39,298 nt of DNA from NCBI GenBank assembly GCA_034716535.1, contig JAYEJW010000158.1:1-39298 (forward strand), read 5' to 3'. The position numbers and the translations under genes were made by a program. Below are positions 23,571-30,955 of this stretch, one piece after another. Position 1 is the stretch's first letter. Each line of letters opens with the position of its first letter. The notes below the pieces were generated by a model that was not told the origin of the DNA, did no database searches, and worked only from the letters and a program-made list of their open reading frames with translations. Source of the DNA: JAYEJW01 sp034716535. Lineage in GTDB: Bacteria; Pseudomonadota; Gammaproteobacteria; Chromatiales; Chromatiaceae.

Positions 23571-24473
23571 CTAACCATTGTGCGCCTCGCAGTAGGCACG
23601 GGCGAATTCGAGGAGCTCTTCCATGACACGCAATCTGAATTTCTGTTTTTGATGAACGAAGGAAAAGGGCCGATCGAGCGGTGGGTCGAGGTTCAGCGCA
23701 ACCAGGGTACCGAGCCGCAACTCCTTCTGAATGGTCGCACCCGAGACGACGGACACCCCCATCCCCGCCTCCACGGCCCCCTTCACAGCCTCGGGACTGC
23801 CGAGCTCCATGGTGATCTTAAGCGAAGCGCTGCAGTGCGGCAGGTGCTGCAAATAGTCGTTGATGACTTCGCGCGTCCCCGAGCCCTCTTCGCGACAGAT
23901 GAAAGGGTACTCCAAGAGATTCGAAAACTGCACCGACCCTACGTCGTCCAGTGCGTGGCCCGGCGGGACGATGGCAACCAGCTGGTCGCGCTTGCAGGTC
24001 TCCACCACGAGATTCTTGTTGCCGACGGGCGATTCGACCACCCCCAAGTCGATGGTGTTGTTCTCCACCATCGAGACGATCCCGTCGCTGTTGGAGACCT
24101 TGAGGTGGATCGTGACCTCCGGATACTTCTCCTTGAAATCACCCAGAAGCGTGGGAAGCATGTACTCGGCGATGGTGGTGCTGGCGCCGATGGTGAGGGC
24201 TCCACTGATCTCGCCGGTCATCTCGCGCACCGAGTTCTCCATTTCCGAGTAGAGCTCGAAAATACGGTCCGCGTACTCGTAGACCTTCTTTCCCGCCTCG
24301 GTGAGGCTGATGCGGTTGTGGGTACGGTCAAACAGACGGGTGTTGAAATGCTCCTCCAGCTGCCGGACTTGGAAGGTGACCGCCGGCTGTGTCATGTGCA
24401 GCGACTCGGCGGCCTTGGTGAAGCTCAGAAGGCGCGCGACTGTATGGAAAACCTGTAGTCTCCGATCCGCCAT
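23571..24473 (-). CDS. LysR-family transcriptional regulator
   Basis: A 300-residue LysR-type regulator: winged helix-turn-helix at residues 1-60 (LQVFHTVARLLSFTKAAESL, MTQPAVTFQVRQLEEHF) and a periplasmic-binding-like effector domain from about residue 90 (GALTIGASTTIAEYMLP). The effector domain resembles the CysB/CysL/CbbR-like group, so the inducer may be a small anion, but it cannot be named. The ATG at 24473 is used; an in-frame TTG lies at 24482. A T-N11-A inverted repeat 20 bp upstream suggests autoregulation and possible control of the divergent fadL-type gene. Confidence 0.9.
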   Translation of the reverse strand: MADRRLQVFHTVARLLSFTKAAESLHMTQPAVTFQVRQLEEHFNTRLFDRTHNRISLTEAGKKVYEYADRIFELYSEMENSVREMTGEISGALTIGASTTIAEYMLPTLLGDFKEKYPEVTIHLKVSNSDGIVSMVENNTIDLGVVESPVGNKNLVVETCKRDQLVAIVPPGHALDDVGSVQFSNLLEYPFICREEGSGTREVINDYLQHLPHCSASLKITMELGSPEAVKGAVEAGMGVSVVSGATIQKELRLGTLVALNLDPPLDRPFSFVHQKQKFRLRVMEELLEFARAYCEAHNG

Positions 24474-24493
24474 GAGACCCAATCCCGAAGGAA

Positions 24494-24516
24494 ATAAGTG
24501 AATAAAAAATACTTAT
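24494..24516. promoter_or_regulatory. LysR-type T-N11-A box
   Basis: ATAAGT (24494-24499) and ACTTAT (24511-24516) are exact reverse complements separated by 11 bases, giving the T-N11-A signature of LysR regulator sites. It lies directly upstream of the LysR gene, facing the divergent fadL-type gene. Confidence 0.6.
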
Positions 24517-24817
24517 AACATAAAACGCTGATCCGAGGAACGTTTTCCATCCGATTCAACAACTTTATTCATCCGTCGCCGCAAAAAAAAGCCCCTAGAG
24601 ACAATTCGTATCATAATTGCAACAAACTTCTCATCTCGGCGCTACAGGTGCTGGAGACATTTAGCAATTTCGAGTATTCTAACCACGAACACAACGTTGC
24701 GGAAAACCAACAAGCCCTCAAGACGCGCCCGCTATGACCGATCTCCCCGGGGGAAAGGATCGAGCGCAGAGCGACGTCGGCAAGGACCGTTGGGAACAAA
24801 TCGAAGAGGCAGCATCC
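24517..24817. other. Divergent intergenic region, LysR gene to fadL-type gene
   Basis: About 300 bp, more AT-rich than its surroundings, with an A8 run near 24585. I see no second operator, no convincing promoter pair and no RNA structure. A reading frame runs in from 24734, but the signal-peptide start at 24818 is preferred. Confidence 0.6.
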
Positions 24818-26122
24818 ATGAACAAGCTGGTTTCGGTAGCGGTTCGGACCGCGTTGGCAAGCGCCCTCGGCCTGGCGCTTCTCCCCTCGCCAGCACTCGC
24901 GTCAGGGTTCGGTGTTCCCGAGCTCTCTGCTGCGGGTATCGGGACCTCGAATGCCCTGGTAGCGAACCCGGAAGAACCTGGCGCTTTCGCCTACAATCCC
25001 GCCGCCATGGGATTCCACGACCGTTCGAGCTTGGCCGTCGGCGCTCTGTTCATCGACCCCAAGTTCAGCGTGAAAACCGCAACCGGAAACCACGACAGCA
25101 AGGGGGCGGACTGGGCCGTGGCCCCCATGATTCAGGGTGCCGCCAAGGTCAACGAACAGTGGTGGTTCGGCTTCGGCATCAACGCCCCCTTCGGCCTGGA
25201 GACCCGCTGGAAGGAAGGCACGTTTCCGAAGCTCTCCGGAACGGAGCTCGTCCCGACGGGCTTCCCGCCGCCATTGCCGTCGGCCGTCGCGGTTCCCAGA
25301 GGCTTCCACCCGACGGAGAGCCAGCTACAGACGCTGGCACTGGTCCCGACGGTGACCTACAGGGTGAACGACAACCTGAGCGTCGCCGCGGGGGCCGACT
25401 ACTACATCGCTAAGACGGCTCGGCTCAATACGCAGCTCACGGACCTGAGCGGGGACGGGGACGGCTGGGGTTGGAACCTGAGCGCCCTGTACGCCAACGG
25501 TCCCTGGAGTGTCGGCGCCTCCTACCACTCCGCCGCCACGCTCGGGATCGACGGCACATTCTTCACCGCCTTTCCCAAGCCCTTGCTTCTGGATGCCAAT
25601 GTTGATATGGATCTGCCCTGGCGGCTGCAGTTGGGTGCACGCTATGCATTCAACGAACAATTGGCGTTCGAGTTTGATTGGACACGCACAGGCTGGAGCG
25701 AGTTCGACGAGCTAGAGATCAAATCCCAGGCCACGGGTGCCGTCATCGCCAACAACATCAACAAGTGGGACGATGCCAATGCCTACCGCTTCGGCCTCAC
25801 CTACGATGTCCTGCCACAGACCCAACTGCGTTTCGGTTACTCCTACGACGAAACAGGCCAGGGTGACGAGTTCTTCAGCGCGCGGATCGCCGACAGCGAC
25901 CGCCAACTCTTCAGCATTGGCGTCGCTCAAAACCTTGGCCAAGGATGGGCGCTCGAAGCAGGCTATATGTACGTTCTATTCAAGGACCGCGACTTCCGTG
26001 GCAGCAAGCCCTACACGCCGGTGGTCGATCTTGGAGAAGAGGTGAACGGAACCGACGCGGTCAACGGCGACTACGAAGCCTACGCTCACCTGTTTGGGCT
26101 AGAGGTCCGCAGGACATTCTGA
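24818..26122 (+). CDS. FadL/TodX-family outer membrane transporter
   Basis: A 434-residue outer-membrane beta-barrel that takes up hydrophobic compounds such as long-chain fatty acids or aromatics. The signal peptide ends near PSPALA|SG; the mature N-terminus has the family hatch motif, SAAGIGTSNALVANPEEP with AYNPAAMGF. Alternating strands run to the end, which is a terminal phenylalanine (RRTF), the usual BAM-recognition residue. The ATG at 24818 has GAGG upstream. The gene is divergent from a LysR regulator and closed by a strong terminator. Confidence 0.92.
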   Translation: MNKLVSVAVRTALASALGLALLPSPALASGFGVPELSAAGIGTSNALVANPEEPGAFAYNPAAMGFHDRSSLAVGALFIDPKFSVKTATGNHDSKGADWAVAPMIQGAAKVNEQWWFGFGINAPFGLETRWKEGTFPKLSGTELVPTGFPPPLPSAVAVPRGFHPTESQLQTLALVPTVTYRVNDNLSVAAGADYYIAKTARLNTQLTDLSGDGDGWGWNLSALYANGPWSVGASYHSAATLGIDGTFFTAFPKPLLLDANVDMDLPWRLQLGARYAFNEQLAFEFDWTRTGWSEFDELEIKSQATGAVIANNINKWDDANAYRFGLTYDVLPQTQLRFGYSYDETGQGDEFFSARIADSDRQLFSIGVAQNLGQGWALEAGYMYVLFKDRDFRGSKPYTPVVDLGEEVNGTDAVNGDYEAYAHLFGLEVRRTF

Positions 26123-26192
26123 CCCGCTGGAAACAGCCGCGCAGGTGCCTGGTCGAGTCGCGACCGCGACCAGCCCCTTCGACGACCAAACG

Positions 26193-26226
26193 AAAAACGC
26201 CGCCAATCCGGCGGCGTTTTCTTTTC
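26193..26226. terminator. Bidirectional rho-independent terminator
   Basis: AAAAACGCCGCC (26193-26204) pairs with GGCGGCGTTTT (26210-26220) around AATCC, and T-rich sequence continues to 26226; the A-run on the left gives a T-tract on the other strand. It serves the convergent fadL-type gene and dsrE2. Confidence 0.9.
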
Positions 26227-26242
26227 TCGCCGGGCGAGGGCG

Positions 26243-26722
26243 TCAGATGTAGAGACAGATGTCGCTCTCACCGGCGAACTCGAAGAAGGCCGCGGCTCCC
26301 GCATACTCGACACCGTCGATGAACTGGGAGTGACTCATGTCGAACAGGTCGACCGTCATCTGGCAGGCGATAAGCTTCACTTCCGCCTCGATGCACAGCT
26401 CGCGAAGCTCATCGATGCTGGCCACACCCTTCTGCTTCATCTTTTGCTTCATCATCGAGGTAACCATCCCCTGCATGCCAGGCAGGGTCATGCCCAGTAC
26501 GGGGAACCATTTGTCCATGCCCATTGGCATGGGCATACCTGGATTGCCAAGGGGCGTGACCTCGAGAGCCAGCTTCTTCTTCAGCAACTGGAGGCCGTAA
26601 AAGGTAAAAAAGATCTGGGTCTCGTAGCCGAGCGCCGCCGCTGTGGACGCTAGGATGAAGGGGGGGTAGGCCCAGTCCAGCGAACCTTTTGTGGCGATGA
26701 TAGCCAGCTTTTTCTCTTCCAT
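26243..26722 (-). CDS. dsrE2: DsrE2-family sulfur carrier protein
   Basis: A 159-residue DsrE/F-like protein. MEEKKLAIIATKGSLDWAYPPFILA gives the first strand and helix; a Met/Gly-rich loop (PGMPMPMGMDKW) follows, then Cys110 and Cys120 in CIEAEVKLIACQMTVDLF, the conserved region that carries persulfide in this family, and Cys156 near the end. In purple sulfur bacteria DsrE2 works with rhodanese and TusA in a cytoplasmic sulfur relay (rhd-tusA-dsrE2), and the same three genes are present here in the same order. It lies 48 bp after tusA and ends at a terminator shared with the fadL-type gene. Confidence 0.88.
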   Translation of the reverse strand: MEEKKLAIIATKGSLDWAYPPFILASTAAALGYETQIFFTFYGLQLLKKKLALEVTPLGNPGMPMPMGMDKWFPVLGMTLPGMQGMVTSMMKQKMKQKGVASIDELRELCIEAEVKLIACQMTVDLFDMSHSQFIDGVEYAGAAAFFEFAGESDICLYI

Positions 26723-26770
26723 CAGGCTCTCCTGTGTAACCGCTGAGTGTGGAATATATCGACCGGAGGA

Positions 26771-27001
26771 TCAGGCCTTCTTGATCATGAAGTGGAACTT
26801 GCCACCCTCTTCCTTCGATTCCAGCAACTCGTTGCCGGTCTGTTTGGAGAACGCGTCGAAGTCCTTCACGGAACCAGGGTCCGTAGCGATGATGTGCAGG
26901 ATCTGTCCGGCGTCCATCCCGTTGAGGGTCTTCTTGGCGCGCAGAATGGGCAAGGGGCAGTTGAGGCCGCTAGCGTCGAGCTCTTGGTCGAAGTCTGCCA
27001 T
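26771..27001 (-). CDS. tusA: TusA-family sulfur carrier protein
   Basis: A 76-residue TusA protein. LDASGLNCPLPILRAKKTL contains the active Cys15 in the CPxP motif that carries sulfur as a persulfide. In sulfur oxidisers TusA hands sulfur between rhodanese, DsrE2 and downstream DsrEFH/DsrC or sHdr. CGGAGG precedes the ATG. A palindrome TGAGAAATCTCA lies 37 bp upstream in the 133-bp gap to the rhodanese gene, so tusA may have its own promoter. Confidence 0.93.
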   Translation of the reverse strand: MADFDQELDASGLNCPLPILRAKKTLNGMDAGQILHIIATDPGSVKDFDAFSKQTGNELLESKEEGGKFHFMIKKA

Positions 27002-27037
27002 GGCAAAATACCTCCGGTCTTTTTGTGTTTTAGAATA

Positions 27038-27049
27038 TGAGAAATCTCA
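27038..27049. promoter_or_regulatory. Palindromic site upstream of tusA
   Basis: TGAGAAATCTCA, arms TGAGA/TCTCA with a 2-bp centre, in an AT-rich patch of the rhodanese-tusA gap. It resembles the perfect palindrome at 1926-1937 upstream of cydA; a shared regulator is inference. Confidence 0.4.
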
Positions 27050-27134
27050 AGAATTAGATTTTATATGTCAAACGGGGGGAAAAGGCAAGATTGAGACCCC
27101 TGTTATCGTCTCCAGCCAGACAACGCGTGGCCGT

Positions 27135-27461
27135 TCAGCCCGCGAACCGCCGCTCAATCTCGAATCCCCCGCGGGCCCAGGCGATAATGCCACCGCGCAG
27201 GTTGACCACATTCTCGAAGCCCTGCTGGGCGAGATAGGAGCAGGCGTGGTAGGAGCGCGCACCGCTGCGGCAGTAGAGAACCACATCCCTGTCCTTCGGC
27301 AGCTCACTCATGCGTAGCGGAATCAAGTGCATCGGCAGGTGCTGGGCATTCGGAATCGCTCCTTGAGCGACCTCGCCGGGCGTACGGATGTCGACAAGGT
27401 ACAGGTCGTCGCCGGCAGCCAGTCTCGAGTGCAAGGCCGCTGAATCGATCTCGTTGATCAC
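27135..27461 (-). CDS. Single-domain rhodanese sulfurtransferase
   Basis: A 108-residue single rhodanese domain with active-site loop CRSGARS (Cys64), which accepts sulfane sulfur as a persulfide, plus the conserved LVDIRTPGEVAQGAIPNAQHLP and NLRGGIIAW segments. It is the first gene of the rhodanese-tusA-dsrE2 cluster and would feed sulfur to TusA. The divergent 181-bp region upstream, shared with cysG, is AT-rich near 27490-27510 and must hold both promoters, though no clear -35/-10 pair is seen. Confidence 0.92.
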   Translation of the reverse strand: MINEIDSAALHSRLAAGDDLYLVDIRTPGEVAQGAIPNAQHLPMHLIPLRMSELPKDRDVVLYCRSGARSYHACSYLAQQGFENVVNLRGGIIAWARGGFEIERRFAG

Positions 27462-27642
27462 GCCGGAGTCCTACCCATAAGCGGAGTAATTTAGTATATT
27501 AATAGGTTTTGACGCAGAACTCAATGTCGCCCGAGGTCACAGTTTTCCCATCGGCGGCCGTTCGTGGCGGCGTTGAATCCGCGGACCTGTCCGGCGATTC
27601 TGCAACAAAATTGACGCAATCGCAGCCTAACTGGTAGAGGCC

Positions 27643-29073
27643 ATGGAATTTCTCCCCATCTTTCTTGACCTGAAAGAGAAACCCTGCCTGGTGGTCGGCG
27701 GTGGCGACATCGCCGCGCGAAAGATCTCCAATCTGCGCAGGGCGGGCGCATCGGTATGCGTCGTGTCTCCCGAGCTGGCCGAACCGCTGCTCCGCCTGGC
27801 GCAGAAGGGCGATCTAGTCCACAAGGCGCGAACATTCGACGAAAGTGACCTGAAGGACGCCCACTTGGTCATCGCTGCGACCGATGACCGGACCGTCAAT
27901 CACGAGATCGCCGAGCTCGCCCGAGGCCGACGCATTCCGGTGAACGTCGTGGACCAGCCGAAAGACTGCAGCTTCATCATGCCCTCGGTGATCGACCGGT
28001 CACCCGTGGTCGTTGCGGTGTCCACGGGCACCTCCTCTCCAGTACTCGCACGCTTGCTGCGCACACGCCTGGAGTCCATGATCCCCGCCGGCTATGGACG
28101 TCTTGCACAGCTTTGCGCAGGCTACCGCGACCGCGTAAAGGCTCGCTTCGCGGACCAGCGCGACCGCCGACGATTCTGGGACCGGGTGCTGCAGGGGGGC
28201 GTCGCCGAACGGGTGTTCTCCGGACATATGGATGAGGCGGGCGCCACCCTGGAGCGCGAGCTTGCCGCCGCGACGCCTACCGAGGGTCTGGGCGAGGTCT
28301 ATCTGGTCGGCGCCGGACCCGGTGATCCAGACCTGCTCACCTTCCGCGCCCTGCGACTGATGCAACAGGCCGATGCCGTCGTGTACGACCGCCTCGTCGC
28401 CAAACCGATCCTGGATATGGTGCGACGGGACGCCAAGCGCATCTACGTGGGCAAGGAGCGGAACAACCACGCCATGCGTCAGGAGGAGATCAATCGCCTA
28501 CTGGCGGACCTGGCGAAAGAGGGGCATCGTGTGCTGCGCCTGAAAGGGGGAGACCCCTTCATCTTCGGCCGCGGCGGCGAGGAGATCGACACCTTGGCGG
28601 CAGAAGGGATTCCGTTCCAGGTGGTGCCCGGCATCACCGCGGCGTCCGGCTGCGCCACCTATACGGGAATCCCACTTACCCACCGCGACTACGCCCAGTC
28701 CGTCACCTTCGTGACGGGTCACCTCAAGGACGGCACCATGAACCTGAACTGGGAACAGCTCGCTCAGCCTAACCAGACCGTCGTCTTCTACATGGGGCTC
28801 GTGGGACTACCGATCATCGTCGAGAAGCTGACGGCCCATGGGGTCTCGCCGGACATGCCTGTCGCGCTGGTGCAGCAGGGCACGACGCACATGCAGCGCG
28901 TCTATTCGGGTACCCTGGCGAGCATCCTCGAGATTGTGGAGAAAGACCGCCCGAAGCCGCCCACCCTGGTCATCGTCGGGGAGGTGGTGAAGCTACGGGA
29001 CAAGCTCAACTGGTTCCGGGCGCCGAGACATTCCGAACAGGGCGCCACGACGCCCATTCTGCCCGCGAGCTGA
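27643..29073 (+). CDS. cysG: Siroheme synthase, trifunctional CysG
   Basis: A 476-residue fusion that makes siroheme from uroporphyrinogen III. Residues 1 to about 205 are the dehydrogenase/ferrochelatase half (VVGGGDIAARKISNLRRAGA nucleotide-binding turn; STGTSSPVLARLLR around the conserved Ser); residues from about 215 are the SAM-dependent uroporphyrinogen methyltransferase (VYLVGAGPGDPDLLTFRALR, LKGGDPFIFGRGGEE, VVPGITAASG). Siroheme is the cofactor of sulfite and nitrite reductases, including DsrAB, which fits the divergent rhodanese-tusA-dsrE2 cluster. It is slightly longer than E. coli CysG. A hairpin follows the stop. Confidence 0.95.
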   Translation: MEFLPIFLDLKEKPCLVVGGGDIAARKISNLRRAGASVCVVSPELAEPLLRLAQKGDLVHKARTFDESDLKDAHLVIAATDDRTVNHEIAELARGRRIPVNVVDQPKDCSFIMPSVIDRSPVVVAVSTGTSSPVLARLLRTRLESMIPAGYGRLAQLCAGYRDRVKARFADQRDRRRFWDRVLQGGVAERVFSGHMDEAGATLERELAAATPTEGLGEVYLVGAGPGDPDLLTFRALRLMQQADAVVYDRLVAKPILDMVRRDAKRIYVGKERNNHAMRQEEINRLLADLAKEGHRVLRLKGGDPFIFGRGGEEIDTLAAEGIPFQVVPGITAASGCATYTGIPLTHRDYAQSVTFVTGHLKDGTMNLNWEQLAQPNQTVVFYMGLVGLPIIVEKLTAHGVSPDMPVALVQQGTTHMQRVYSGTLASILEIVEKDRPKPPTLVIVGEVVKLRDKLNWFRAPRHSEQGATTPILPAS

Positions 29074-29100
29074 CCTGGACGCGCACCCCGCCATAAGAAC

Positions 29101-29127
29101 CGGGGCGCCGCCCTTGGCGACGCCCCG
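29101..29127. terminator. Hairpin between convergent cysG and a small gene
   Basis: CGGGGCG (29101-29107) pairs with CGCCCCG (29121-29127), with further internal pairing, 28 bp after the cysG stop. There is no T-tract, so it is a possible rather than proven terminator. Confidence 0.5.
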
Positions 29128-29149
29128 CTGCACACACGGGCCTCACCCC

Positions 29150-29404
29150 TTACCACCAACGGTACCGATACCGGCGGTGTTGGTTCCAGTTGGCGTAACC
29201 GGGACCGTAGAGGTGGAGATCGCGAATGTACTTCCGCGTTGCCGGAGGCGCCCAACGATAGTTCGGATCATGGACGTAGGAGTGACGCCAAGGTCCGAAG
29301 CCCGGGCCGGGGCCGAGCCAATAGGCATTCGCCGTCTGCGTCGGGATGGCGACCAGCGCGGCGGCGATTCCGGCAGCGATGAGTATGCGCTTGACGATCT
29401 TCAT
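29150..29404 (-). CDS. Small secreted Tyr/Trp/Gly/Arg-rich protein
   Basis: An 84-residue precursor with a clear signal peptide (MKIVKRILIAAGIAAALVAI, cleavage after TANA). The mature 57 residues are rich in Tyr, Trp, Gly, Pro, Arg and His, for example YWLGPGPGFGPWRH and a C-terminal run of Arg, Tyr and Trp. There is no Cys. It has a near-perfect AAGGAGG ribosome-binding site, implying high expression. The composition recalls secreted sulfur-globule envelope proteins, but no alignment supports this; it could equally be a structural or nucleic-acid-binding periplasmic protein. It sits next to sulfur genes. Confidence 0.75.
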   Translation of the reverse strand: MKIVKRILIAAGIAAALVAIPTQTANAYWLGPGPGFGPWRHSYVHDPNYRWAPPATRKYIRDLHLYGPGYANWNQHRRYRYRWW

Positions 29405-29441
29405 GATGGACCTCCTTGACTGCTTGCTCCTACTACAATTT

Positions 29442-29470
29442 TAGTACTCCGGCAGGGAGGTTTTGGTGGG
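29442..29470 (+). repeat. Dispersed intergenic repeat, copy 3
   Basis: TAGTACTCCGGCAGGGAGG followed by TTTTGGTGGG. It lies on the plus strand between two minus-strand genes, upstream of the small secreted protein and downstream of the alarmone hydrolase, so here it reads against the flanking transcription. Confidence 0.7.
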
Positions 29471-29541
29471 TTCACCCCTGGTGGGCGTCGCCGACAGTTC
29501 TCTGGTCACTGCTTCATGCGGGGGAATCGACCGACGACCCG

Positions 29542-30081
29542 TCAGTCCACCGGACGTCGGCCATAGGCGGCATCGAACAGGGCCTCCAGACGCGGCTGCG
29601 TGCCCCGGATCTGCGCCACAACCTCCCGCGCCCAGTCGAAATACGCCTGGCGCCTTGCAAGGTCCCATTCCACGGGTGGGCTTTGATCCACATCCCGCAG
29701 GTTACAGATCTTGTCGGCGAGCTTGACCAGCTTCGCTGCGTAACTCGCACCCGCCGCATGGGCGATCTGAAGCCGCTTGCGCTCCGCCTTGGGCAGGGTC
29801 TTGTCGTCGGTGACCTCCATGACGATTCGGCGCACGGCGGGACCGAACTCCGCTTCCAGCTCCTGGGGCGTCGTGTCCGTATCCTCGACGGTATCGTGCA
29901 GGAGTGCGGCGCAGAGGATGTCCGTGTCCGTCACGCCAGCCTCATCGCAAAGAACCCGCGCCAAGGCGATGGGATGATTGATGTAGGGTGAGGCCTGGTC
30001 GTCTTTTCGGCGCTGATCGCGGTGCTTGTGTGCAGCGAAGCTCAGGGCTCGAAAGATCGTCGCCAGATTCGGTTCTTCCAC
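29542..30081 (-). CDS. HD-domain small alarmone hydrolase (MESH1/SpoT-N-like)
   Basis: A 179-residue HD-domain protein that looks like a stand-alone (p)ppGpp hydrolase. The metal ligands and catalytic pair fall in order: His36 (INHP), His62-Asp63 and Glu66-Asp67 in LLHDTVEDTDTT (HDxxED motif), and Asp123 in KLADKICNLRD. These positions match MESH1 (His35, His61, Asp62, Asp122) within one residue. No synthetase domain is present. It starts at GTG with AGGAG upstream, 130 bp after the ParA gene on the same strand, so it may share a transcript with CHAD-ParA or have its own promoter. Confidence 0.87.
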   Translation of the reverse strand: MEEPNLATIFRALSFAAHKHRDQRRKDDQASPYINHPIALARVLCDEAGVTDTDILCAALLHDTVEDTDTTPQELEAEFGPAVRRIVMEVTDDKTLPKAERKRLQIAHAAGASYAAKLVKLADKICNLRDVDQSPPVEWDLARRQAYFDWAREVVAQIRGTQPRLEALFDAAYGRRPVD

Positions 30082-30211
30082 GGCTCTCTCCTGATCCTTG
30101 CCGCCCGAGCCCCGAGGTCACCTCGTTGGCGCATCGACCAGGCCCGGGCGTCTTTACGGAAGATGATCGGACCTCATTCCAGTAACCGGAGCTGCGCCAG
30201 CGCAGAAGCAG

Positions 30212-30955
30212 CTACAGCACAGCTTTGACCTCTTCCCAAAGGGCCCGGTAGGCGCCGGCCGCCCTGTTGGAAGGGGCATAGGCGGGAAGCGGCATGCGGT
30301 GCAGGCCCATGCGTTCGATCTCCGAGGCATAGGGGATGCTGGTCGCGAGCATGGACGGGTAGCTCTCCGGCAGCTGCTGCACGAGGTCCGTATGCAGGCG
30401 CTTGCGTCGGTCCACCATCGAGAAGAAAGGCATGACCCGCAGCTCGCTGAGCGAGGCGTGCCCGTCCAGGAAGTCCAGGAGCTGGTGGAGCGTCCGCTCA
30501 GAGAGGGTTGTCGGAATCATGGGAACCAACAGGGCGTCCGCGGCCCGGAAGATATTCTCTGAGACCAGGGAGATGCTGGGCGGACAGTCCAGGAAGATGT
30601 AGTCGTACTCCTCGGACAGCGGCTTCAGCAGGCGCGTCAACTGCTTGGTGGGCTTCTTGGCGTCCTCCAGGACCAGATCCATGTTGCGAAAGGAAAAATC
30701 CGCCGGCAGCAGATCAAGGTTCTCAAAGTCGGTGCCCTTCACCACCGAATCGAGCTCCCGCTTGCCGCGAACAAGGGCCTTGCCACCGCCCTTGACCTTG
30801 GGCTTGACCCGAAAGTAATAGGTGGCCGCCGCTTGCGGATCCAGATCCCACACCAGGGTACGGTTGCCCTCGCCCGCCGCCAGATAGGCGACGTTGATGG
30901 CGGTGGCAGTTTTCCCCACCCCGCCCTTGATGTTGTACACGCCGATGATTCTCAT
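30212..30955 (-). CDS. ParA/MinD-family ATPase
   Basis: A 247-residue ParA-type ATPase with the deviant Walker A KGGVGKT (residues 10-16), switch I region DLDPQAAATYY and Walker B-like DYIFLDCPPSISLVSENIF. It lacks an N-terminal helix-turn-helix and has no ParB gene nearby, so it is not a plasmid partition system; stand-alone ParAs often position large cargos on the nucleoid. The ATG overlaps the stop of the CHAD gene by 4 bp, with GAGGAAGGA upstream, so the two are translationally coupled. A role in positioning a CHAD-bound cargo is inference. Confidence 0.9.
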   Translation of the reverse strand: MRIIGVYNIKGGVGKTATAINVAYLAAGEGNRTLVWDLDPQAAATYYFRVKPKVKGGGKALVRGKRELDSVVKGTDFENLDLLPADFSFRNMDLVLEDAKKPTKQLTRLLKPLSEEYDYIFLDCPPSISLVSENIFRAADALLVPMIPTTLSERTLHQLLDFLDGHASLSELRVMPFFSMVDRRKRLHTDLVQQLPESYPSMLATSIPYASEIERMGLHRMPLPAYAPSNRAAGAYRALWEEVKAVL

